A stretch of 18,480 nt of DNA. Origin: REEB85 sp018971455 (GTDB lineage Bacteria; Pseudomonadota; Alphaproteobacteria; Acetobacterales; Acetobacteraceae). Location: the NCBI GenBank assembly GCA_028871195.1, contig JAGWNT010000078.1, positions 1 to 18,480 on the forward strand. The letters are read 5' to 3'. Both the position numbers and the translations under genes were made by a program. The notes beneath the pieces were generated by a model, which had not been told where the DNA came from, did no database searches, and was given only the letters and a program-made list of their open reading frames with translations. Of this stretch, positions 9,410-15,331 are shown one piece after another (the stretch's first letter is position 1; every line of letters starts with the position of its first letter).

Positions 9410-11092
9410 TCAGCCCGGATGCCAGTTTTCCGCCCACAGCACGCTCATGTCGCTCTGTCCGGTGGGCGTGTAGCCCTTCAGCCAGGTCGGGATCACGTGC
9501 GGATCAGCGCGGAAGAACAACGGCAGCACCGGCAGCTCGTCGGCGTAGATCTTCTGCATGTCGGCCCACAGGGCCTTCTGCTTCGCGGGGTCGAGCTCGC
9601 TTTCCGCCGCGGTGATGTCCGCGTCCATCTTGGGGTTGGCGAACGCGATGTAGTTGGCGCCCGTCCAGTTGTTCGCCGCCGTCGGAATATCCGTGCTCGC
9701 CAGGGTGCGCCGCGGGCTCTCCGTCACGCCCGACGACCAGGCATACATGAACATGCCGGTGAACTGGCGCTTCTTCGCGGTTTCGCCGAACAGCGTGCGC
9801 GGCGGCTGGTTCTTGATGTCCACCTTGACGCAGACCGCCTTCCACTCGCTCTGCAGCACCTGCTCGGTCAGCTCGCGCAGCGTGTTGCCCGAGGTGGTGG
9901 CGATTTCGAGCGACAGCTCCTGCCCGGCGGCATTGCGGCAGATGCCGTCGGCCCCGGGCTTCCATCCGGCCTCGGCGAGCAGCGCGCGCGCCTTCTTCGG
10001 ATCGAAGGGATATTTCTTGACGTTCGCCGTATAGGTCGGGTTGAGCGGGTTCACCCAGGTATCGGCGACAGGCTGCGTGCCCTCGAACAGCTTCTTCACC
10101 AGGGTCTGGCGGTCGATGGCGTAGAGCAGCGCCTGGCGCACGCGCAGATCGGCAAGGAAGGGATTCTCCTTCTTCAGATCGATGTGCTCATAGGTCAGGC
10201 TCGGCTTGAAGATATAGGTGAACTGCTTGGGGTGCTGCTTGCGCAGCGCCAGCACCTGGTCGATCGTCAGGCCGATGCCCTCGCCGGCGGCCATGTCCAC
10301 GTCGCCCGAAAGCAGGTTGGCCTGCAGGGCGGCGGTGTTGGCGATCAGCTTGAGGACGATGTGCTTGAAACCGGGCTTGGGGCCGGCCCAGTGCGGGTTG
10401 GGCGAGAGCACCACCTGCACGCCGGACTGATACTCGCTCACCAGATACGGGCCGTCATACAGCCCCGCCGTGGTCGGCGCGGTGTTGAAGACCGTCTCCT
10501 TGATGTAGGCCGCCGGGCTGCCGGCCTTGTTGTACACCGGCTCCTCGATATGGGCCGGCAGCAGCTGGTCCCACTGGTTGTAGGAGGTCAGCACCTTGTT
10601 GAGGTGCAGCACCGCGGTGTGATCATCCACCACGTCGATGCTGGAAACGCGCGTCCAGGGATTGGGGTTGCTGAACCCGGAAGCCGGGTCCTTGCCGATC
10701 TTCCAGGTGAACAGAAGATCCTTCGTCGTCACCGGAACGCCGTCGCCCCAGGCGAGATCGGGCTTCAGCTTGATGGTCACCGCCATGCCCTTGGCGCCGC
10801 CGGGCTGGGTCTCGAACTTGGCAAGCCCGTTGGCGATGGTGGGCAGAGTCGTGCACAGCAGGCAGGAATTCTTCCAGTCCTTGTCGAACGCCGTGATCGG
10901 GCGGATGACGAAGCCGAGCACATAGGCCTTCACCACCTCGGCATCGATGTCCGGATGCAGGCTGGAGGGGAATTGCGCGATGCCGATGGTCAGCGTGTCC
11001 TTCGCCGGCGCGGCCTGGGCCGGCGCGATCGGGCCGGGCAGCCATGGCAGGGCAAAGAGGCAGAGTGCGCCCAAGGCGGCACGGATTTTCAT
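9410..11092 (-). CDS. Peptide ABC transporter substrate-binding protein (SBP_bac_5 family)
   Basis: This 560-residue periplasmic binding protein defines substrate choice for the adjacent ABC importer. A Sec signal peptide is clear: MKIRAALG, a hydrophobic core, then AQA with predicted cleavage after residue 27. The mature part begins DTLTIGIAQFPSSLHPD, the usual family onset. Other landmarks are LAWGDGVPVTTKDLLFTW near 113-130, the hinge region with LSGDVDMA, RVRQALLYAIDR and YPFDPKKARALLAEAGW. A pair of cysteines near residues 76 and 79 and another near 398 and 430 are unusual extras. It is the first gene of the operon, with a good promoter directly upstream. Dipeptides, oligopeptides, glutathione and nickel chelates are all transported by relatives, so the substrate cannot be read from sequence alone. 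Confidence 0.95.
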   Translation of the reverse strand: MKIRAALGALCLFALPWLPGPIAPAQAAPAKDTLTIGIAQFPSSLHPDIDAEVVKAYVLGFVIRPITAFDKDWKNSCLLCTTLPTIANGLAKFETQPGGAKGMAVTIKLKPDLAWGDGVPVTTKDLLFTWKIGKDPASGFSNPNPWTRVSSIDVVDDHTAVLHLNKVLTSYNQWDQLLPAHIEEPVYNKAGSPAAYIKETVFNTAPTTAGLYDGPYLVSEYQSGVQVVLSPNPHWAGPKPGFKHIVLKLIANTAALQANLLSGDVDMAAGEGIGLTIDQVLALRKQHPKQFTYIFKPSLTYEHIDLKKENPFLADLRVRQALLYAIDRQTLVKKLFEGTQPVADTWVNPLNPTYTANVKKYPFDPKKARALLAEAGWKPGADGICRNAAGQELSLEIATTSGNTLRELTEQVLQSEWKAVCVKVDIKNQPPRTLFGETAKKRQFTGMFMYAWSSGVTESPRRTLASTDIPTAANNWTGANYIAFANPKMDADITAAESELDPAKQKALWADMQKIYADELPVLPLFFRADPHVIPTWLKGYTPTGQSDMSVLWAENWHPG

Positions 11093-11133
11093 GGCGACAG
11101 ACCCCGAAATGATGTGGTTCGTGAGATGGCCGG

Positions 11134-11162
11134 ATCAAAGAGAGGTACGCCCCCCATGTCAA
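11134..11162 (-). promoter_or_regulatory. Sigma70-type promoter of the peptide transporter operon
   Basis: On the minus strand a perfect TTGACA (11162-11157) is followed after exactly 17 bases by TTTGAT (11139-11134), which matches the -10 consensus at 4 of 6 positions. Transcription would start near 11127, about 35 bases before the binding-protein ATG. This is the strongest promoter-like match I found in the window. Confidence 0.68.
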
Positions 11163-11167
11163 TGACA
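11157..11167. promoter_or_regulatory. Perfect inverted repeat TGTCA-A-TGACA over the -35 box
   Basis: An 11-base perfect palindrome with a single central base covers the -35 element of the transporter promoter. It lies 64 bases before the divergent PEP-mutase-family gene. The position fits a repressor operator controlling one or both directions. The repressor is unknown, and no regulator gene of a one-component type lies nearby. Confidence 0.4.
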
Positions 11168-11230
11168 CGGCCTCGCCGAACGCCGCCGGATCGGGCAGGC
11201 TGGGGCCGGCGAATCCGACAGGAGAGAGCA

Positions 11231-12094
11231 ATGAATTTTACGCAACGGCGCAATGCGTTCCGAGCCGCGCTGGCCGGCGACGCCTGCCTGCACCCCGCCT
11301 CGGTGTTCGACGCCATTTCCGCGCGCATCGCCGCCGATCTCGGCTTCGAGCTCGGCATGTACGCGGGCTCCATCGCCTCGCTCAGCGTGCTCGGCGCGCC
11401 GGATCTGGTGGTGCTGACGCTGAGCGAGTTCGCCGAGCAGATCCGCCGCATCGCCCGCGCGGCGCCGCTGCCGCTGCTGGTCGATGCCGATCACGGCTAC
11501 GGCAACGCGCTCAGCGTCATGCGCACCGTCGTCGAGCTGGAGGGCGCCGGCGTCTCCGCCATGACCATCGAGGACACCGCCCTGCCGCGCGGCTACGGCG
11601 ACGGGCGCACGCAGCTGATCTCCCAGGAGGAGGGCCTGGGCAAGATCCGCGCGGCACTGGCGGCCCGCACAGACCCGGCGCTGGCCATCGTCGCGCGCAC
11701 CAGCGCCGTCTCCGTCACCGGGCTCGACGACGCGGTGGAACGCGCGCGCCACTACACCAGGGCCGGCGCCGACGCGCTGTTCTTCACCGGCATATCCTCA
11801 CTCGACCAGCTCGTCGCCATCCGCGCCGAGAGCGATCTTCCGATCATCCTGGGCGGCGGCGGCGACTTCGCCCCGGCCACGGAGCTGGCCGCGCATGGCG
11901 TGCGGGTCGCGCTACAGGGCCATCACCCCTACCTGGCGAGCATCCGCACCATACAGGAGACGTTGCAGGCGCTGCGCCAGGGCACCGCGCCCGCCGCGCT
12001 GACCAACCAGCCATCCGCGGAGCTGCTGCGCCGCGTGACGCGCGAGCCCGCCTACACCGCGGCCGCGCGGGAGTTTCTGGGCGGCGGCGCCTGA
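11231..12094 (+). CDS. PEP mutase/isocitrate lyase superfamily protein, oxaloacetate decarboxylase-like
   Basis: This 287-residue TIM-barrel enzyme belongs to the superfamily that makes or breaks bonds next to oxalyl or pyruvyl groups using Mg2+. The order of motifs (HPASVFDAISARIAADLGFE near 21-40, VDADHGYGNA at 84-93 and MTIED at 111-115) closely follows the Pseudomonas PA4872-type oxaloacetate decarboxylases. His231 in QGHHPY matches their characteristic histidine. There is no KKCGH-type lyase loop, so isocitrate or methylisocitrate lyase activity is unlikely. Two sites differ from the usual pattern: VARTS at 154-158 where ARTN is expected, and a glycine-rich LGGGGDF at 207-213 where a TYG-type motif is usual. 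The ATG has a strong AGGAGAG ribosome site. The frame is open far upstream, but that part is antisense to the binding-protein gene. Confidence 0.88.
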   Translation: MNFTQRRNAFRAALAGDACLHPASVFDAISARIAADLGFELGMYAGSIASLSVLGAPDLVVLTLSEFAEQIRRIARAAPLPLLVDADHGYGNALSVMRTVVELEGAGVSAMTIEDTALPRGYGDGRTQLISQEEGLGKIRAALAARTDPALAIVARTSAVSVTGLDDAVERARHYTRAGADALFFTGISSLDQLVAIRAESDLPIILGGGGDFAPATELAAHGVRVALQGHHPYLASIRTIQETLQALRQGTAPAALTNQPSAELLRRVTREPAYTAAAREFLGGGA

Positions 12095-12778
12095 GGCGGC
12101 GGCGCCCGGGGTGGCGGTGCCCGGGGTGGGAACCCCCGGGCCGGAGCTGGTGAGCGGCGCGCTGGTCAGCAGGTCGATGGCGGCGCGCACCCGCCCGCGG
12201 GCGCGGTGCAGCAGCACGCGCTGATTCTCCGGGCTGATGGCGAGCATCTCGCAGGCCGCCTCGGCTGAGACGCCCTCCATGTCGCGCAGGATGATCACCG
12301 CCTTCTGCCCGGCCGGCAGGCGCTCCACCACCTCCTGCACATGCGCCCAAAGCTGCCGCCCGCCCACCACGCGCTCGGGATCGAGCTCGTCCCACAGCCG
12401 CGGATGCTCGGCCCAGTGGCCGTCGGCGATGAACTGATCTAGCCCCACGGCCCTCTGCTCGCCCTGCGCGCCGTCCAGAATGGCGGGAAGGGCCACCGTC
12501 CGCGCCTCGCGCACGATGCGGGTGCGGGCGCGGTTGAGCACGATGGTGAACAGCCAGCTCGCCAGGCTCGACCGGCCCTCGAAGCGGGCGATGTTGGAAA
12601 ACACGGCGAGCCAGGAATCCTGCACCACCTCCTCGGCCTGGGCCCGGCTGCCGATGATGGAGCTGGCCACGCCGACCAGCGAGCCGTGGAAACGGCGGAT
12701 CAGCCGGCGATAGGCGCGCTCGTCGCCGGCGCGCAGCTGGGCAAGGAATTCGGGCGTCTCAAGCTCGGCGTCCGTCAT
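11912..12778 (-). CDS. ECF-family RNA polymerase sigma factor with atypical C-terminal run-on
   Basis: The core (residues 1 to about 204) is a typical extracytoplasmic-function sigma factor. Region 2 spans about 24-92, with EEVVQDSWLAVF and WLFTIVLNRAR. Region 4 spans about 146-201, with LPAGQKAVIILRDMEGVSAEAACEMLAIS and an HRARGRVRAAI end. These bind core polymerase and the -10 and -35 elements of target promoters. A normal protein would stop soon after region 4. Here the frame stays open for another 84 codons: a Pro/Thr/Ala-rich stretch, then sequence lying antisense over the last 183 bases of the PEP-mutase-family gene. That tail looks like antisense noise, so the true end may lie elsewhere or a frameshift may have removed a stop. 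A zinc anti-sigma-like gene diverges from it. Confidence 0.87.
   Translation of the reverse strand: MTDAELETPEFLAQLRAGDERAYRRLIRRFHGSLVGVASSIIGSRAQAEEVVQDSWLAVFSNIARFEGRSSLASWLFTIVLNRARTRIVREARTVALPAILDGAQGEQRAVGLDQFIADGHWAEHPRLWDELDPERVVGGRQLWAHVQEVVERLPAGQKAVIILRDMEGVSAEAACEMLAISPENQRVLLHRARGRVRAAIDLLTSAPLTSSGPGVPTPGTATPGAAASGAAAQKLPRGRGVGGLARHAAQQLRGWLVGQRGGRGALAQRLQRLLYGADARQVGVMAL
12105..12129. repeat. Short direct repeat (CCCGGGGTGG twice)
   Basis: The decamer CCCGGGGTGG occurs at 12105-12114 and again at 12120-12129. It lies just after the PEP-mutase-family stop, within the predicted C-terminal extension of the sigma factor. Confidence 0.55.
12119..12141. terminator. GC-rich hairpin between convergent genes
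   Basis: A perfect 8-bp stem, GCCCGGGG pairing with CCCCGGGC, encloses a 7-base loop. It lies 24 bases after the PEP-mutase-family stop codon. There is no T-tract on either side, so if it terminates transcription it is not a textbook intrinsic terminator. Confidence 0.4.
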
Positions 12779-12807
12779 GGCGCGTGTCTAGCAAGGATCC
12801 GGCAGAA

Positions 12808-12887
12808 ATGACAGGTCCGTCTGGCCGCTTGCCTGCGTGGCCTCCCGGCGCGTAATGCGTCGCCATGAGGCGAGTCGACATGACAGG
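12808..12887 (-). promoter_or_regulatory. Divergent sigma/anti-sigma intergenic region with repeated CCTGTCAT
   Basis: The minus strand carries CCTGTCAT at 12887-12880 and again at 12815-12808. The second copy ends 29 bases before the sigma-factor ATG, a plausible distance for a -35-like element. A small TCGCC-ATGA-GGCGA hairpin lies between them at 12860-12873. ECF sigma factors commonly control their own promoters through such short motifs; assigning these octamers that role is inference. Confidence 0.3.
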
Positions 12888-12898
12888 ATGTTCATGCG

Positions 12899-13159
12899 GT
12901 GCCTGGAACGGAGCAGCCCTTGTCCCTCAAATGCCGTGACGTGAGCGAGCTGGCCACCGGCTACATGGAGCGCGACCTGCCGCCGCGGACCTGGCTTGCC
13001 GTGCAATGGCACCTGATGCTGTGCAGCATGTGCCGGGCCTATCTCGACCAGCTCCAGCGCACCCGTCGCCTGCTGGGCGGGCGCGGCCTGTCGGCCGAGA
13101 CGGCGGCCGCCGAGGAACGCGCCCTCGCCGCCCGCCCCCCCGGCGCGCCGCCGGCCTGA
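12899..13159 (+). CDS. Small zinc-finger (zf-HC2-like) putative anti-sigma factor
   Basis: This 86-residue protein has Cys12, then His38-x3-Cys42-x2-Cys45, the HxxxCxxC zinc motif of ZAS-type anti-sigma factors. The context LKCRDVSELATGYMERDLPP matches the usual N-terminal helix. There is no transmembrane segment or periplasmic domain, so any control of the sigma factor would be cytoplasmic, for example through metal or thiol oxidation. The rest is an Arg/Ala/Pro-rich tail. The start is uncertain: GTG at 12899 has AGGA 10 bases upstream, while TTG at 12920 has GGAG 6 bases upstream and begins nearer the conserved part. It is divergent from, not downstream of, the ECF sigma gene, with 120 bases between their starts. 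Confidence 0.78.
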   Translation: MPGTEQPLSLKCRDVSELATGYMERDLPPRTWLAVQWHLMLCSMCRAYLDQLQRTRRLLGGRGLSAETAAAEERALAARPPGAPPA

Positions 13160-13184
13160 TGGACGCATCGGGTCGGACGAACCT

Positions 13185-13204
13185 GCGCCGGAGGCCGCCG
13201 GTGC
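13185..13204. terminator. Hairpin between convergent anti-sigma and DUF35 genes
   Basis: GCGCCGG pairs with CCGGTGC (one G-T pair) around a 6-base loop. It fills the end of the 45-base gap between the two convergent stops and abuts the TAG of the DUF35 gene. No T-tract follows, so the function is tentative. Confidence 0.33.
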
Positions 13205-13597
13205 CTAGGCGGGGGTGAAGCAGGGCACGGGCGGCCCGCCTTCCGTCGGCATCGCCACCAGCTTCACCCGCTGCCCGATCGCCAGCGTGTCGAAATCGCA
13301 GGCAACGAGATTGGTCAGCATCGTCACCCCCTCGGCCAGCGTGACATAGGCAATGGCGTAGGGCTCGGCGGCGCGGCGCATGACGCTGTAGGAGTAGATC
13401 ACCCCTTCGCCGGAACTCGCCACCCACTCGGTCTGGTCGCTCATGCAATGCGGGCAGATGGCGCGCGGATACCAATGCGCCTCGCCGCAGGCGGCGCAGC
13501 GGCGCAGCTGGAACCGGCCTTCCATCATGCCGGCCCAGAAGGCCTCGGTCTCCGGCGTCGGCGTCGGGGCGGGGATCTTGCGTTGAATGCTGCTCAT
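13205..13597 (-). CDS. DUF35 Zn-ribbon/OB-fold protein, partner of thiolase-like enzyme
   Basis: This 130-residue protein has an N-terminal rubredoxin-like zinc ribbon (Cys34, Cys37, Cys48, Cys51) followed by an OB-fold (VIYSYSVMRRAA, AYVTLAEGVTMLTNLV, GQRVKLVAM). DUF35 proteins commonly bind acyl-CoA and form complexes with thiolase-fold enzymes, as in steroid side-chain degradation and acetone or HMG-CoA pathways. The ATG lies 5 bases after the stop of the thiolase-like gene, and its GGGAG ribosome site overlaps that gene's end, so the pair is almost certainly one unit. The same frame is open upstream, but that part overlaps the thiolase gene and is not coding. Confidence 0.92.
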   Translation of the reverse strand: MSSIQRKIPAPTPTPETEAFWAGMMEGRFQLRRCAACGEAHWYPRAICPHCMSDQTEWVASSGEGVIYSYSVMRRAAEPYAIAYVTLAEGVTMLTNLVACDFDTLAIGQRVKLVAMPTEGGPPVPCFTPA

Positions 13598-13602
13598 CGG
13601 GG

Positions 13603-14772
13603 TCACTCCCGCTCGAGGATAAGGGTGCCGCTGCCGTGGCGGGTGCCGAGCAGACCGCCGGTGCCATGCGCGAGCGCGAGGTCGCAGTTCTTCACCTGCA
13701 CCGCCGGATGCGCCTCGCCCCGCAGCTGGCGCACCGCCTCGATCACCTTGGTGATGCCGCCGCGATTGGCCGGGTGGTTGTTGCACAGCCCGCCGCCATC
13801 CGTGTTGAACGGCAGCTTGCCAACCCCCGAGATCAGATTGCCGTCCGAGACGAACCGCCCGCCCTGCCCCTTCCCGCAGAACCCGAGATCCTCGAGCTGC
13901 ACCAGCACGGTGATGGTGAAGCTGTCGTAGATCGAGGCGTATTTGATGTCGGCGGGCGTCACGCCCGCCTCGGCGAAGGCGGCGGGGCCCGACCAGCGGG
14001 CGCCGGAATAGGTCAGATCCACCTTCCCGCCGAGCTGACCCTTGGGCGCCTCGCCCGCGCCGATGATCTTCACCCGCGGACGGTTCAGGCTGCGCGCGAC
14101 CTCGGGCGCCACCACCACCAGCGCGCCGCCGCCATCGCTGATGACGCAGCAATCGAGGCGGTGCAGCGGGTCGGCGACCAGCGGTGAATTGACCACTTCC
14201 TCCACCGTCACCACGTCGCGCAGCATGGCGTTCGGGTTGTGCTGGGCGTGGTGGGACGCGGCCACCTTGATCCAGGCGAGCTGCTCGCTGGTCGTTCCGA
14301 ATTCATGCATGTGGCGCATCGCCACCATGGCGTAGGCGTTGGCGACGGTGACGCCGTAGGGATATTCGAACTGCACGTCCGGCTGACTCAGATTGCCGGC
14401 GCGCGGCTGGGTGCCGGTGGCCATGCCTTCGCTGCGCGGCCGGCCGGCGAGGGTGATCAGCGCCACCTTGCACTTGCCGGCGGCGATCGCCTCGGCCGCG
14501 TGGGCGACGTGCACCAGATAGGATGAGCCGCCGACATCGGTGGAATCGACGTGGCGGACCCGCAGGTTCATGTAGTCCACCATCGACAGCGGACCCATGC
14601 CCGGCGCGTCGCCGGCGCAGAAATACCCGTCCACGTCATCCTTGGTCAGGCCCGCATCGGCGAGCGCGCCGCGCGCCACTTCGGCGTGCAGCTGGGCCAC
14701 GGATTTGTCGGGCGCCTTGCGCGTGGGATGCTCGTATGCGCCGGCAATGTAGGCGCGCCCCTTGATGCTCAT
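13603..14772 (-). CDS. Thiolase-fold protein (SCP-x/Ltp2-like) lacking canonical nucleophilic Cys
   Basis: This 389-residue protein belongs to the thiolase superfamily, in the subgroup paired with DUF35 proteins. The canonical N-terminal active-site Cys region reads DVGGSSYLVHVAHAAEAIAAG (about 79-99), with Gly/Ser in place of Cys. The NEAF motif is replaced by YDSF (282-285). GGGLCNNHP (326-334) keeps the histidine of the GHP loop, and the C-terminal CxG site reads HGTGG (369-373). This pattern suggests an acyl-CoA lyase, retro-aldolase or CoA-binding scaffold rather than a beta-ketothiolase. The start at 14772 has an AAGGGGA ribosome site, and the family N-terminus begins at once (KGRAYIAGAYEHPTRKAPDKS). 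It sits 25 bases after the truncated amidohydrolase and 5 bases before the DUF35 start. Confidence 0.9.
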   Translation of the reverse strand: MSIKGRAYIAGAYEHPTRKAPDKSVAQLHAEVARGALADAGLTKDDVDGYFCAGDAPGMGPLSMVDYMNLRVRHVDSTDVGGSSYLVHVAHAAEAIAAGKCKVALITLAGRPRSEGMATGTQPRAGNLSQPDVQFEYPYGVTVANAYAMVAMRHMHEFGTTSEQLAWIKVAASHHAQHNPNAMLRDVVTVEEVVNSPLVADPLHRLDCCVISDGGGALVVVAPEVARSLNRPRVKIIGAGEAPKGQLGGKVDLTYSGARWSGPAAFAEAGVTPADIKYASIYDSFTITVLVQLEDLGFCGKGQGGRFVSDGNLISGVGKLPFNTDGGGLCNNHPANRGGITKVIEAVRQLRGEAHPAVQVKNCDLALAHGTGGLLGTRHGSGTLILERE

Positions 14773-14797
14773 CGTTTCCCCTTCGTGTCGAAGCCGG

Positions 14798-15190
14798 TCA
14801 TAGGTCCACCACGATGTAATTCCGCTCCGCCTGCACGGCAAATGTCTCGGCCACGAACGGACCGCGCGCCAGCGCGGTCGCCAAATGGGGATTATGGACC
14901 GCCTGCACGCCGCTCAGCAGGTTGCAGGTCGCCGCCCGCGTGCCGAATGCCTCCAGCGCCTGCGCGCGCAGCGTGGCGAGGTCGGCGCCCGCGCGGCCAT
15001 GGGCGGGGCGCCAGTCGGCCCGGCAATTCGCCGCGATCCTGGCGGGGAAGCTCGCCAGATCCGGCGCCTCGATCCCGCGCACGGTGATCTGTTCGCGCCA
15101 GTACGGGTCGAGAAACGCCAGCAGCTCGCGCATCGCCGGAAGCCCCGGATGGGCGTCGCAGCCGATCCCGCCGGGGTCCCCTCCCCCCAT
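14798..15190 (-). pseudogene. Truncated amidohydrolase (N-terminal about 100 residues only)
   Basis: The reading frame of 130 residues starts at an ATG with a strong GGGAGGG ribosome site (15204-15198) spaced 7 bases away. IGCDAHPGLPAMRELLAFLD, DPYWREQI, RGIEAPDL, ADWRPAHGR, LRAQALEAFG and LLSGVQAVHNPHLATALARG resemble the N-terminal part of amidohydrolase_2 metal-dependent hydrolases; CDAHP corresponds to the usual DxHx metal motif. Those enzymes are normally about 350-400 residues. Here similarity stops near residue 110, and about 20 unrelated residues follow to the stop. The remaining barrel and metal ligands are absent, so hydrolase activity is not expected. It is probably an internal deletion remnant ahead of the thiolase/DUF35 pair. 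It may still be translated, because start and ribosome site are intact. Confidence 0.68.
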
Positions 15191-15277
15191 GACCGCGCCC
15201 TCCCACAACCGCGTCGTCACGTGCCTGTCCGTCCAGGCTACGCCCGAAGCCCGCGGGCTGCCAAGCAACCCCCCGAC

Positions 15278-15306
15278 TTGACCCGGTCCGGCGCCGGCCG
15301 GACCAT
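15278..15306 (+). promoter_or_regulatory. Candidate promoter of the deacetylase gene with operator-like spacer
   Basis: TTGACC (15278-15283) is followed after 17 bases by GACCAT (15301-15306), a good -35 with a weak -10 (3 of 6). A perfect inverted repeat with 8-base arms, GGTCCGGC and GCCGGACC around GCCG (15285-15304), fills the spacer. The predicted leader to the ATG at 15332 is under 25 bases. Confidence 0.42.
15285..15304. repeat. Perfect 20-base inverted repeat, 8-base arms
   Basis: Arms GGTCCGGC and GCCGGACC surround a 4-base loop, in the 141-base divergent gap between the amidohydrolase remnant and the deacetylase gene. It could be an operator or form a strong hairpin. A second, self-complementary GCCCGCGGGC lies at 15249-15258 in the same gap. 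Confidence 0.55.
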
Positions 15307-15331
15307 GGCGGCGAACCGCAGGAGATCCGGC

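Noticed and set aside
9302..11230. Plus-strand open frame extending the PEP-mutase-family gene upstream
   Set aside because: It is antisense to the binding protein and an ATPase. The family N-terminus and an AGGAGAG ribosome site mark the start at 11231.
12788..13168. Minus-strand frame of 126 codons opposite the anti-sigma-like gene
   Set aside because: The plus-strand frame has the HxxxCxxC zinc motif, and the minus frame has no recognisable domain.
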